A stretch of DNA of 64,000 bases from JAPOXR01 sp965116115 (lineage in GTDB: Bacteria > Pseudomonadota > Alphaproteobacteria > Rhodobacterales > Rhodobacteraceae), in assembly GCA_965116115.1 (NCBI GenBank), contig OZ220486.1, positions 1,922,001-1,986,000 on the forward strand. Reading direction: 5' to 3'. This document shows, one piece after another, positions 45,160 through 54,042 of the stretch. The notes under the pieces are model-generated. The model was given only the letters and a program-made list of their open reading frames with translations, did not search any database and was not told the origin of the DNA. Each line of letters starts with the position of its first letter. Positions within the stretch are counted from its first letter, which is position 1. Both the position numbers and the translations under genes were made by a program.

Positions 45160-45319
45160 CAGTCTGACACAGCAGAATTGACGGCACTAGTAGTTGAACA
45201 TGGCAGGATTGATGGCACAGGCGGGTTGGGTGCAGCAACCGAGAGCTGTAAAATCGTTATATTTCGGGTGCTTCTACTTCGTTCTGTGTATTCATCAATA
45301 CAACAAAGACGGACTACTA
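45160..45319. repeat. tandem IS630-like ends, including repeat copy 2
   Basis: GCAGTCTGACACAG at 45160 matches the IS630 end at 60007. A second end starts at 45187 (CTAGTAGTTGAACATGGCAG) and copies the repeat at 5933. No transposase sequence remains between them. The region ends at the IS5 remnant at 45320. Confidence 0.6.
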
Positions 45320-45877
45320 GGGCCTGTGGGCAAATGGGAATGCGCTTCAGACGATTCGCTGCCAAAATCATCTTAACGAGTGCCGTAGCGATGCCGCAGG
45401 CAAGACGGGCAGCAGGCTTCGGGGGCGAAAAAAGGGGGCCTGCCGACAGGAGATCTGGCGTTCCCGGGGGCTGTCTGGCTGGCAAGATCGTTGCGGTCAC
45501 AGACGCGCTCGGTCACTCAGCGCGGTTCGTGATTCTTCCCGGTCAGGCGTGTGATCTCGTCGGGACGCCGCGGTTTATGGAGGGTCTGTCCTTCGGGACT
45601 TTGACAGCCGATCGGGCGTTCGACGCCGGCCGGCTGCTGAAGGATCTTGAGGAGCGCGGCTCCGAGGCGGTGATTCCCCCACGGAAGAATCGGCGGCGGG
45701 TTCGGGATTACGACAGCGATATGTACGGCCAGCGGCATCAGATCAAAAATTTCTTTATGAAAATCAAGGAATTCCGTGCGATCGTGACGCGGTATGACAA
45801 GACCGATGCCAGCTTTGCGGCGGCGATCTATCCAGTCGCCGGTCTGATCGCGGCAAAGTGATTATCAACAGACCCCC
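45320..45877 (+). pseudogene. IS5-family transposase, C-terminal remnant with IS ends
   Basis: From about 45400 to 45861 the frame reads VTDALGHSARFVILPGQACDL, TLTADRAFDAGRLL with the second Asp, VIPPRKNRRRVRDYD and KNFFMKIKEFRAIVTRYDK with the Glu, ending GLIAAK. The first catalytic Asp and N-terminus are missing through an internal deletion. The right end (GACCCCC at 45871-45877) and left end (GGGCCTGT at 45320) are weak inverted repeats next to TA (45318-45319 and 45878-45879). Confidence 0.75.
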
Positions 45878-46641
45878 TAGTCATTGTCCTCTGCTTCCAC
45901 GATTTGAAGTCGAGCAAGCAGCAGGCTGGAGACAGCCATGATCTGGAACACCTCAACCCGGCCAAAACCGTTCCATCCGTGGGAACATGGGTTTCTCACG
46001 CCTTTGTAGAGACCTTGGATGATTAACTTAAAGCCATCTGTGACCTGTTTTGTGTTGTTGTTCTGGCAGTCGCTGAATGCGAGTTTGCCATGTTTCGTGC
46101 CCACGACTTGGCGGATAAGAGCGTCGCCGTCTGAGTCTAAACCGGATATGGATCGCTGTCTTAACTCATTCAGGAGCAGTTCTATAGTGGTGCGGGCTGC
46201 TTCTTGATACTTGCGTCCAGCGATTAGTTCTGCACAGGCGTCTTTGATCTGCGGATGGATCATATCGGACACCGACGAGTTGAAGTTCAGACGCTCCAGT
46301 TCGTTGCCAATGAATGCAGCGCTTGTTCGTCCGTACCGCTGGACGGATTCCACCACAGCGGGGATATCAAATTTTTCGATGTCTGAAAAATCCTGCTGCT
46401 CAGCAAAATCAATATGGCGATTGAGACAATCTGCCCGGTTCGGGCACAAATCTTCGGGAAATAAGTCTTGAATTTTTTGCCAAGCTGCTTCGAAATCCGC
46501 CTTGAAATCCGCCTTATCTTTAAGCTTGGGCAGATCATTCGCATCCATGAATTGCCGTATATGTTGTGCGCAAGCCTTGAGAGTCTCCAGCCGCGATATC
46601 ACTTCATTTCGCCATTGTTCGAGCTGAGCCGGTTCCATCAT
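45877..46641 (-). CDS. TIGR02391 family (HEPN-like) protein
   Basis: About 254 aa; the GTG at 46659 or the ATG at 46641/46638 are possible starts. The conserved block is GDALIRQVVGTKHGKLAFSD, then DGFKLIIQGLYKGVRNPCSHG, matching the TIGR02391 family. RNPCSH fits the R-x4-H motif of HEPN RNases. Such genes are often found with restriction-modification and other defence genes; here it directly follows, or overlaps by 4 bp, the MmeI-like gene. The stop is formed in the TA duplication of the IS5 remnant, so the extreme C-terminus may be shortened. Confidence 0.75.
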   Translation of the reverse strand: MMEPAQLEQWRNEVISRLETLKACAQHIRQFMDANDLPKLKDKADFKADFEAAWQKIQDLFPEDLCPNRADCLNRHIDFAEQQDFSDIEKFDIPAVVESVQRYGRTSAAFIGNELERLNFNSSVSDMIHPQIKDACAELIAGRKYQEAARTTIELLLNELRQRSISGLDSDGDALIRQVVGTKHGKLAFSDCQNNNTKQVTDGFKLIIQGLYKGVRNPCSHGWNGFGRVEVFQIMAVSSLLLARLQIVEAEDND

Positions 46642-46655
46642 CAATATATAAGTTA

Positions 46656-49511
46656 TCACTTTTCCAAGTTGAGTGCCAAAAAACGACGCAACACCTCGTC
46701 CTCAGAAATTTCCGCATCCCACCCGTAGGCGGCCGCGACGGCGGTGTCGAGGGCGGCATGCGCGTCGGTGAGCCATTGCGGGCGGGCGTTGTAGAGTTTG
46801 GTCAAAGTGCGGGTCTTGAGTTGCTTTGCTGCCGCTTCATTGCGGGCGACCGGGCGCTTCGGATAGTCCGGCACCGGCTCGGACACCCACGCCACCCATT
46901 CCGGCGGGTTGAGCCAGCGATCGCGCAACTCCACCAGCCGCCGGGCGGCCCCGGCGATGGCAACGGCGCACGGGTCAGTGGCATAGTCGGCAGCGGGGAT
47001 GTCGGGCGAGAGGCCGTCCGGGAAAGGAAAGGTCTCGAAGGTAGTGGTCGGCGTGTAGCGCGGATCGTTCCCCTTGCCGAGCCATGTCCCTAGTCGCAAT
47101 GACCATGCCTCGTGAAATCGGCTATGTAGGATGCCGAAGATTGTATCGTCGTTGCGGGCGATGGCGATAAGCGCGTGGTCGGGGCAAATGCGGGCGTCGA
47201 GCCAGACGAACAGCCGATGCTTGGAAAGGGTCGGTGTTGCGATGTAGCGCGGCAGCCCGTCGAGCGCGCGCCACATGCCCGGTCTTGGTTCGGCATGCCG
47301 CCACCAGTTGACGCGATATGCTTCCCGGCGGTTCCGCTGCCGCATCGGCCAGACATATTCCCTGACGTGGGCGAAAGGCGCTTCATAGAGCGCGGCATCC
47401 GCCTCCGTCATGTCCCACCCGAAATCCACGATCCACTTCCCCGCCGGGCGGCGGGTGAGATCCATGCCGTTGACCCAAGGCTTGAGGACATCGGCGTTGT
47501 GCCGGCCGTTTGGATTAGCCGGCAGGCTGAGCCATTCCCGAGTAAGATCGCCAGGAACGTCGAACGGCCCGCCCTTGGTGTCACCCATGAAGGCAACCCC
47601 AATGTTCGCCGGAATGCGCTTAGCTTCGGTCAGATTGACCCCGGTTCCGCCGCGTCGAGCCGTGAGATCAGAATGGATCTCGTCGGCCGGTTCGCCATCA
47701 AGGCGCGTCTCAGGTCTGTACGCATCGCCCGCGCCCGAGAAGCAGACCAGCGACACCCGCACCGCCGCGCCGTCAATTACCCACGGCTCATCGGACCAAA
47801 CATCAAAGATCGGGCGACCCAGGGTCGCGGCTTGCAAGGCCCGGCGGTTCGCACCGCCGCGTATCGAGTTGGTGGCGACGAGACCGACACGCGTCGCCCT
47901 GTTCGATGCGACTTGCTGGCCCGCCTTCACGAACCAGTAGCAGACGAGATCAGCTTCGCGCGGCACAATGTCCCGCCACGCCGCGAACATCCCGGTAACG
48001 TAGTCCTCACCCAGCCCGCCGATCAGCAGCTTGCCGCCGAGAAACGGCGGATTGCCGATCACCGCGTCGGTCTCCGGCCAGTCCGGCTCAGACCCGTCCG
48101 GCGCGAGGATCGCGTCCCGGCATTCGATGGTGTCGAGCGTATTGAGAACCGGATCGGTCGATGCGCCGAAGCCGTTGCGCCGCATCCACTGGATTTCGCC
48201 GATCCACACCGACACGCGGGCTAGCTCCGCCGCATAGGCGTTGATCTCGATCCCCTTCACATTCGCCGGGCCGACTGCCGGGAACCCGCGCGGGAGGCCC
48301 AGCGCCTCCGCTTCAAGCTGGACCCGGTGCTCAATGTCCTTAAGCGCGTACAGCGCAAGATATAAGAAGTTCCCCGACCCGCAAGCCGGGTCAAGCACGG
48401 TGAACCGCCGCAGCCGTTCGAGGAAGGTGCGCAGCGTCTTGTCCGCCCGGCGCCGCAGCCGTGTCCGAGCCGCTGGCGACCGCGCCGCGTCTGCGCGCTC
48501 GACCAAGGTCGAGATTTCTGCCTTCGCCGTGTCCCATTCCGCTAGCAGCGGCCGGACCACCACCGGTTCAACGATAGCCATGATTTTATCGCGGTCGGTG
48601 TAGTGGGCCCCAAGTTGCGAGCGCTTGTCCGGGTCGAGGCCGCGCTCGAACAGCGTGCCGAGGATCGATGGGTCGATCTCCGACCAGTCGAGCGCCGCGG
48701 CCTTGAGCGCCGTCTCGATCCCTTGGCGGTCGAGGGGCAGCGCCGCATCGTCGTCGAACAGCCCGCCGTTGAACCAAGCCACCGATTCAAAGCCAATCCG
48801 GCCACCAGTGGACATTGCGCTGAACAGATCGCCGGCCAGTTCGGCAAATTCGTCGGGCTGCCTGCGTGCCTGTTCCAGCATCCGGGTGAACATGTTGCCG
48901 GGCAGCAGGCCCACATCCTCCGCGAACATGCAGAACACGAGCCTGTTCACGAAATGCGCTACCGCCTGTGGCTCGTGCCCCCGGTCGCGCAAGCCCTGCG
49001 CAAGCGCCGCGAACGTCGCCGCCGCGCGCTCGGTCACCGCCTGCCGCGTCTCGCCCGGACGCAGCCGCTCCGGATCCGCCATCGCCCATTTGAGCTTGTC
49101 GCGCGCAGCGCCGTCGGCGAGCTCGTCAAGCGCGAACTCGTGAGTCATGCTCACGCTGTTCGTCCAGTTGGTGCGGATGCGGAACCGCGACATGTCCGAG
49201 ACGATCAGCAGGGGCGGGTTCTCCAAGGCCAGCGCATACTGCCGCAACTGGTTGAACGCCGCGTCGAGGTCTGCGCGGCGGCCCTTGTATTCCCACGCGA
49301 AGCAGCCGCGCTTCCACACGTCAGCCCAACCGTCGCCGCCTGTGTCCTTAAGCGCACCGCGCTCGAAGCAGTACCATTCGCCTGCCGGGTCGGCCTCCGC
49401 CGGCGTCGGCTCGCCGAGCAGGCGGCATAAGTCGATGAAATGCTCCTGCGACGCCGAACGCTCTTTCAACGTCGATGACCGCCACTTGGCGATGAACGCG
49501 CCCGGCGTCAT
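46656..49511 (-). CDS. MmeI-like type IIG restriction-modification enzyme
   Basis: A 951-aa single-chain restriction and DNA-adenine methylation enzyme. The N-terminal nuclease motif is D64-x9-E74-x-K76 (WADVWKRGCFAWEYKG), the same spacing as in MmeI. A helical linker follows. The methyltransferase has motif I VLDPACGSGNFLY (near residue 390) and motif IV VIGNPPFLGG (near 505). A target-recognition region and the C-terminal TLTKLYNARPQWL segment follow. All domains look intact. It acts on foreign DNA and modifies its own. Likely co-transcribed with the TIGR02391 gene. Confidence 0.88.
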   Translation of the reverse strand: MTPGAFIAKWRSSTLKERSASQEHFIDLCRLLGEPTPAEADPAGEWYCFERGALKDTGGDGWADVWKRGCFAWEYKGRRADLDAAFNQLRQYALALENPPLLIVSDMSRFRIRTNWTNSVSMTHEFALDELADGAARDKLKWAMADPERLRPGETRQAVTERAAATFAALAQGLRDRGHEPQAVAHFVNRLVFCMFAEDVGLLPGNMFTRMLEQARRQPDEFAELAGDLFSAMSTGGRIGFESVAWFNGGLFDDDAALPLDRQGIETALKAAALDWSEIDPSILGTLFERGLDPDKRSQLGAHYTDRDKIMAIVEPVVVRPLLAEWDTAKAEISTLVERADAARSPAARTRLRRRADKTLRTFLERLRRFTVLDPACGSGNFLYLALYALKDIEHRVQLEAEALGLPRGFPAVGPANVKGIEINAYAAELARVSVWIGEIQWMRRNGFGASTDPVLNTLDTIECRDAILAPDGSEPDWPETDAVIGNPPFLGGKLLIGGLGEDYVTGMFAAWRDIVPREADLVCYWFVKAGQQVASNRATRVGLVATNSIRGGANRRALQAATLGRPIFDVWSDEPWVIDGAAVRVSLVCFSGAGDAYRPETRLDGEPADEIHSDLTARRGGTGVNLTEAKRIPANIGVAFMGDTKGGPFDVPGDLTREWLSLPANPNGRHNADVLKPWVNGMDLTRRPAGKWIVDFGWDMTEADAALYEAPFAHVREYVWPMRQRNRREAYRVNWWRHAEPRPGMWRALDGLPRYIATPTLSKHRLFVWLDARICPDHALIAIARNDDTIFGILHSRFHEAWSLRLGTWLGKGNDPRYTPTTTFETFPFPDGLSPDIPAADYATDPCAVAIAGAARRLVELRDRWLNPPEWVAWVSEPVPDYPKRPVARNEAAAKQLKTRTLTKLYNARPQWLTDAHAALDTAVAAAYGWDAEISEDEVLRRFLALNLEK

Positions 49512-49539
49512 CGCGACGGGTGCCGCAAGGGTATGGACG

Positions 49540-50078
49540 CGGGTCGGCAGCGCCGATCGTCTACACTTTCGGAGGGCACGGTACAGAAAAATGGAACGTC
49601 GCCGCGCACGTCCGCAGTGAAAAGCTTTTTACGGTTCTGACGCACGCCGTAGTCTGAAGCCATCCAAGTCTGCGAAACCGTGCTGTGACCGGGCAGGAAA
49701 AAGTCGTCCAGAACCTGTTCGCCAAAGCCGCAAGCGGGAAATCCCTTGACATTTTCAGCAATGAATACGGCTGGTTTCAAACTGCGGACTGCTCCCACTG
49801 ATCTGTTTGTAGAGTATCTTGCGCTTGCCGTTAACCGGCACATTCTGAAAGGGAAACCCGCCGATGAGAATGTCACAATTCTTCGGCAGATGCGCTTCGA
49901 TACTGTTAACATCCCCTTGAACAATGCAGTCCCCGAGATTGTTCCGGTAAGTCCGGCAGGCCGCAGCGGAAATGTCGTTTTGCGAACGCATACGATTGGG
50001 CAACCGGTCATAAAACTGGCCCGGAAATTCAAAACCGCCGATAAAGCCGAGATCCATGCTGTCGCAGCCGGAAAACAA
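49540..50078 (-). pseudogene. C5-cytosine DNA methyltransferase remnant
   Basis: Minus-strand frames read FSGCDSMDLGFIGGFE (motif I) and CDILIGGFPFQNVPVNGKR (motif IV), with the catalytic Cys of PCQ changed to Phe. After a frameshift near 49800 they read VFIAENVKGFPACG (motif VI ENV) and DYGVRQNRKKLF (motif VIII). The target-recognition region and C-terminus are gone. It is inactive. It lies just upstream of the MmeI-like gene, suggesting an older modification gene. Confidence 0.8.
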
Positions 50079-50144
50079 GCTGATCGGCGCACGGGCAGTC
50101 GGCTGTTCGGAATCCGCAGGTATGCCGGGGTGCGGGCGTTCATT

Positions 50145-51593
50145 TCAAACCCCGTGCGCAGACCGGCCCGGTTTCTGCTTTATGCCGTCGTCGGCAACCG
50201 CGTCCCGGATACGCTCCATTGATTCGCCGCGGCCCAGAACAAGCATCACGTCGATGACGCTGGGTGATGACGCCTTGCCGGTCAGCGCCGAACGCAACGG
50301 TTGCGCAATATAACCGAATCCAACTGATTTCTGTTCACAGGCGGCGCGGACGGTGCTGTCAAGTGCTTCGCGGGTCCAGTCCGCGGCTTCAAGTCCCGGC
50401 AACAGCTGCGTCAGGCGGGATCTGCCGTCTGCATCCAATGCTTTCCATGCCTTGTCTTCAAGAGGAATGGGCCGCTTCGCTTCGACGAAGGCGACTTCAG
50501 AATCAAGATCGGCATATGTTTTCGCGCGGGTCTTGAGCGCCGCCATGGCCGCCAGAACCCTGTTCCGGGCATCGGAATCGAAACTCGGTTTCCCCCGCAT
50601 TTTTCTGAACCGCTCCAGATCTTTGAGCAGGTCCGCGTCATCTGCGGCAGCAAGGTGCCGCCTTGAGAGACTCGTCAGTTTTTTCGCATTCAACCGGGCC
50701 GCGGACTTTCCCAGTCCTTTCAGATTGAACCAAGAGACGGCCTGTTCAGTGGTGAAGAATTCATCATCGCCGTGACTCCAGCCGAGGCGCGCCAGATAGT
50801 TTCTCATCGCCGCCGGTGGAATTCCCGCCTTCATATAGGCATCGAGTCCGACGGATGATGTCCGTTTTGAAAGTTTTTTTCCGTTTTCGTCCAGAATCAG
50901 CGGCACATGTGCGAATGCGGGCGCGTCCCATCCGAAAGCCGCGTAGACATGGAGCTGCCTTGCGGTGTTGCTCAAATGATCGTCGCCGCGGATGACATGC
51001 GTAACGCCCATGTCGTGATCGTCAACGACCACCGCGAAATTATAGGTCGGGCTGCCGTCCGTCCTGAGAATGATCATGTCGTCCAGAAGACGGTTTTCCC
51101 ATTGGACCTGTCCGTGAACGAGATCATTGACGACCGCGCTGCCGGAACGCGGCGCCTTGAGCCGCAGGCAGTGCGGCTTGTCGGGATGTCGAGACTCGTC
51201 TGCATCGCGCCAAGGGCTGATAAACGGCGGACCGCGGTTTTCCGCTCCGGCCTTTGCCCGCGCCTCCGCGATTTCTTCGGCGGAAGAGAAACATTTATAG
51301 GCGTCTCCGGACCGCAGCAGTTCATCAGCGGCGGCGCGGTGACGGCTCCGGCGCGAATGCTGGCTGATGATCTCTCCGTCCCAGTCAATGCCCAGCCACT
51401 TCAGCCCCGCGGCAATCTCTTCAGCGGCCTCCGGCGTAGATCTGGCCCGGTCGGTATCCTCGATGCGCAACAGGAATGATCCCTTGCGTCCCCGTGCGAA
51501 CAGCCAGCTGAAAAGAGCGGTGCGCGCCCCGCCGATATGCAGCGCGCCCGTGGGTGAGGGCGCGAACCTGGTCACTGTCTTTGAAGATCTCAC
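50145..51593 (-). CDS. gltX: glutamyl-tRNA synthetase
   Basis: A 482-aa class I synthetase charging tRNA-Glu (possibly also tRNA-Gln). The HIGH motif is ALHIGGARTAL (17-27). The KMSKS motif is KKLSKRTSSVG. Also present are LLRIEDTDRARST, YNFAVVVDDHDMGVTHVIRGDDHLSNT and HVPLILDENG. It forms the right border of the accessory island; in relatives gltA and gltX are close neighbours. Confidence 0.97.
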   Translation of the reverse strand: MRSSKTVTRFAPSPTGALHIGGARTALFSWLFARGRKGSFLLRIEDTDRARSTPEAAEEIAAGLKWLGIDWDGEIISQHSRRSRHRAAADELLRSGDAYKCFSSAEEIAEARAKAGAENRGPPFISPWRDADESRHPDKPHCLRLKAPRSGSAVVNDLVHGQVQWENRLLDDMIILRTDGSPTYNFAVVVDDHDMGVTHVIRGDDHLSNTARQLHVYAAFGWDAPAFAHVPLILDENGKKLSKRTSSVGLDAYMKAGIPPAAMRNYLARLGWSHGDDEFFTTEQAVSWFNLKGLGKSAARLNAKKLTSLSRRHLAAADDADLLKDLERFRKMRGKPSFDSDARNRVLAAMAALKTRAKTYADLDSEVAFVEAKRPIPLEDKAWKALDADGRSRLTQLLPGLEAADWTREALDSTVRAACEQKSVGFGYIAQPLRSALTGKASSPSVIDVMLVLGRGESMERIRDAVADDGIKQKPGRSAHGV

Positions 51594-51621
51594 AACCCCT
51601 CCGTCTTCCGCGGCGACGCGG

Positions 51622-52296
51622 TCAGTAAGTTCTCAGCAGCCCGATCAGGCGGCCCTGAACCGCGACTTCGTCGGTGCGGTACATGCGGGTTTCATAGTTC
51701 GGATTCGCGGCTTCGAGCGCAATTGAACTGCCGCGGCAGCGGAGCCGCTTGAGAGTCGCTTCCTCGTTCCTGATCAGCGCCACGATGATGTCTCCGCTGT
51801 CGGCGGTGTGCTGACGGCGGATAATGACGGTGTCATTGTCCAAAATCCCGGCGTCAACCATTGAATCGCCGACGACCGTAAGCGCGAAATGATCTCCGAT
51901 TCCGCTGATCATATGCGGCGGCACGCCGATTTCGGCCTCTTGCGTGCTGATGGCTTCAATCGGTGATCCGGCGGCGATTCGTCCCATCAGAGGCAGCAAC
52001 GTGTCGCCAAGCGTGTCGCCGGACGGCCAGTGAATCCGCGATGACGGATGGAGAACATTTGCGGATGAAGAACGGCGCCGGCTGCCGGGAACCTTGAGAA
52101 CCTCCAATGCCCGGGCTCTGTTTTCCAGCCTGCGGAGAAAACCGCGCTCCTCCAATGCTTTGATTAAACGGTGAATTCCTGATTTCGACTTGAGATTCAG
52201 CGCCTCCTTCATTTCTTCGAACGAAGGGGAATATCCGTTCAGTTTGACTTGTTCATCAATAAATTTCAACAGGTCGAGTTGACGTTTAGTCAGCAT
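51622..52296 (-). CDS. lexA: LexA repressor
   Basis: The SOS repressor, 224 aa from the ATG at 52296, chosen for its AGGAGG site 5 nt upstream; the frame is open to 52341. The winged-helix N-terminus is MLTKRQLDLLKFIDEQ with SPSFEEMKEAL. The autocleavage site is A109-G110 (RIAAGSPIEA). The Ser145/Lys183 dyad lies in VVGDSMVDAG and ATLKRL. It is preceded by a GTTC-N7-GTTC box, so it is autoregulated. Confidence 0.96.
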   Translation of the reverse strand: MLTKRQLDLLKFIDEQVKLNGYSPSFEEMKEALNLKSKSGIHRLIKALEERGFLRRLENRARALEVLKVPGSRRRSSSANVLHPSSRIHWPSGDTLGDTLLPLMGRIAAGSPIEAISTQEAEIGVPPHMISGIGDHFALTVVGDSMVDAGILDNDTVIIRRQHTADSGDIIVALIRNEEATLKRLRCRGSSIALEAANPNYETRMYRTDEVAVQGRLIGLLRTY

Positions 52297-52341
52297 TTCC
52301 GCCTCCTTCTTGCCTTCATTATATATGTCCGCTGTAAGCAA

Positions 52342-52356
52342 GTTCTACAACTGTTC
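52342..52356 (-). promoter_or_regulatory. SOS box (GTTC-N7-GTTC) upstream of lexA
   Basis: GTTC at 52342-52345 and 52353-52356 are 7 nt apart, the exact alphaproteobacterial LexA operator. It lies 46-60 bp upstream of the lexA start, between lexA and moeA. Confidence 0.9.
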
Positions 52357-52366
52357 GTAATTTGTG

Positions 52367-53566
52367 TCAACAAGAAAATTCGAGGTCGATATACTCGACG
52401 GCTTCCCCGGTCTGCCGGGCCTGATCGAAGGGAGGGCGCACGGCCAGCGCGTCCGCTTCAGCCAGCACGCTGACCAGCGAACTGTCCTGCCGGGAGAACA
52501 CTTTCAGCCGGCTGAGGCCGCCGTTCCGCTGCAGCGCGGCCCGCATGAAGTGCTCGCGGGGGCCGTTTGCGTTCACCGGAGCGGCCAGCGGAGCCCGGCT
52601 GCGCGGGGCCGGCCGGCGCTCGAGACGGAGCATCCCCTGTATGGCCGGAACCAGAAACACACGCCCGCAGACCATGGCTGAGACCGGATTGCCCGGCAGT
52701 CCGATGAAAGGTTTGCCGAACAGTCTGCCTGCCAGCATCGGCTTGCCCGGCCGCATCGCGACTTTGTGAAAGGACAGGGACAAGCCGAGTTTCCTTGCCG
52801 CCGGAACCACCAAATCATGGTCGCCGACTGACGCTCCTCCCATCGTGACGATCAGGTCCGCATCCGCCGCAAGCTCCAACACGGTTATCAGCGAGGATTC
52901 GCTGTCCCGGGCGATCGGCAGAAGTCTGGGACTGGCCCCGGCCCGCTTCAGCATTGCCGAAAGGCCGAAGCCGCTTGATGAAACAATCTCATGTTCGGCA
53001 AGTGTGTCACCGGGCATCCGGAGTTCATCGCCGGTGGGGATAATCGCCACATCCGGCCGGCGCACCACCGTGACTTCCGGCGCATTCATGGATGCGATCA
53101 GCGCCGTCACTTCCGGCGTGATGATTTTCGGGGGCGCGATTACGGTGCCGGCGGTGAAGTCGGCTCCCTTGGGACGGATGTGATTTTCCGAGCCGGCATC
53201 TGCATTGATAATCAGCCGGCCGTTCTCGGTCCGCGTGTCCTCCTGCACGATGATCCGTCCGACTCCGTCTGGGACCGGCGCGCCGGTGAAGATACGCACC
53301 GCCTCTCCGGGGGCCGGCGCACGTGCGCATCCGCGGCCTGCGGCGGCTTCGCCGATAATCCTGAGACCAGCGCCTTTCGCTGCGTCGGCGCTTCTGACAG
53401 CGAACCCGTCCATCGCCGAAGCGGCGAACGGCGGCTGGTCCCGTTCGGACCGGACCGGCTCCGCAAGAACCCTGCCGCCAGCCTCGGCCAAGGGAACGGT
53501 ATCGGTTTCACTTTGATCAGGAGCCAAAGCGAAAATGCGCCGCAGCGCCTGATCGGCGGAGATCAT
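52367..53566 (-). CDS. moeA: molybdopterin molybdotransferase
   Basis: A 399-aa enzyme inserting molybdate into adenylylated molybdopterin. Family segments are PPFAASAMDGFAVRSADA, VRIFTGAPVPDGVGRIIVQED, RPKGADF, VAIIPTGDELRMPGD, TMGGASVGDHDLV, MRPGKPMLAG and GLPGNPVSAMV. It overlaps moaC by 4 bp (ATGA) and lies at the end of the trp-moa run. Confidence 0.95.
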   Translation of the reverse strand: MISADQALRRIFALAPDQSETDTVPLAEAGGRVLAEPVRSERDQPPFAASAMDGFAVRSADAAKGAGLRIIGEAAAGRGCARAPAPGEAVRIFTGAPVPDGVGRIIVQEDTRTENGRLIINADAGSENHIRPKGADFTAGTVIAPPKIITPEVTALIASMNAPEVTVVRRPDVAIIPTGDELRMPGDTLAEHEIVSSSGFGLSAMLKRAGASPRLLPIARDSESSLITVLELAADADLIVTMGGASVGDHDLVVPAARKLGLSLSFHKVAMRPGKPMLAGRLFGKPFIGLPGNPVSAMVCGRVFLVPAIQGMLRLERRPAPRSRAPLAAPVNANGPREHFMRAALQRNGGLSRLKVFSRQDSSLVSVLAEADALAVRPPFDQARQTGEAVEYIDLEFSC

Positions 53567-54042
53567 CGGCGGTTCTCGAAACGGCCGGATTTCCCTCCCT
53601 CCTTGAAAACCAGCCGAATCCCGGTGATTTCCATTGAACGGCAGGCGGACTTGACCATGTCATAGACGGTCAAAGCGGCGGTCGAGACGGCGGTCAGCGC
53701 TTCCATTTCCACGCCTGTCCGTCCGGTCGTCTTCGCCGCAGCCTCGATTTCAATGCGCGGCGGTTCCTCAGCGGGCCGAAGCGTCAGTTCGACGCTGGTC
53801 AGGGGGAGGGGGTGGCAGAGCGGAATCAGCTCCGCGGTTTTTTTCGCGCCCATGATCCCTGCAAGCTGCGCGACGGCAAGAACATCCCCCTTTTTCGCTT
53901 TCTGTTCCTTGATCAGCCGCAGCGCGGCGGCGTCCATCATGACCGTGCCGCGCGCCGCAGCCGTCCGGAAGGTGACGTCCTTGTCCGAGACATCAACCAT
54001 GCGGGCGTTTCCTTCCGGACTGATATGCGTGAGTCCGCTCAC
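53563..54042 (-). CDS. moaC: cyclic pyranopterin monophosphate synthase
   Basis: A 159-aa enzyme of early molybdenum-cofactor synthesis. Motifs are RMVDVSDKDVTFRTAAA, KGDVLAVAQLAGIMGAKKTA, IPLCHPLPLT and TGVEMEALTAVSTAALTVYDM, with the catalytic Lys near the C-terminus. It overlaps both moeA and trpC by 4 bp, so it is translationally coupled. Confidence 0.96.
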   Translation of the reverse strand: MSGLTHISPEGNARMVDVSDKDVTFRTAAARGTVMMDAAALRLIKEQKAKKGDVLAVAQLAGIMGAKKTAELIPLCHPLPLTSVELTLRPAEEPPRIEIEAAAKTTGRTGVEMEALTAVSTAALTVYDMVKSACRSMEITGIRLVFKEGGKSGRFENRR

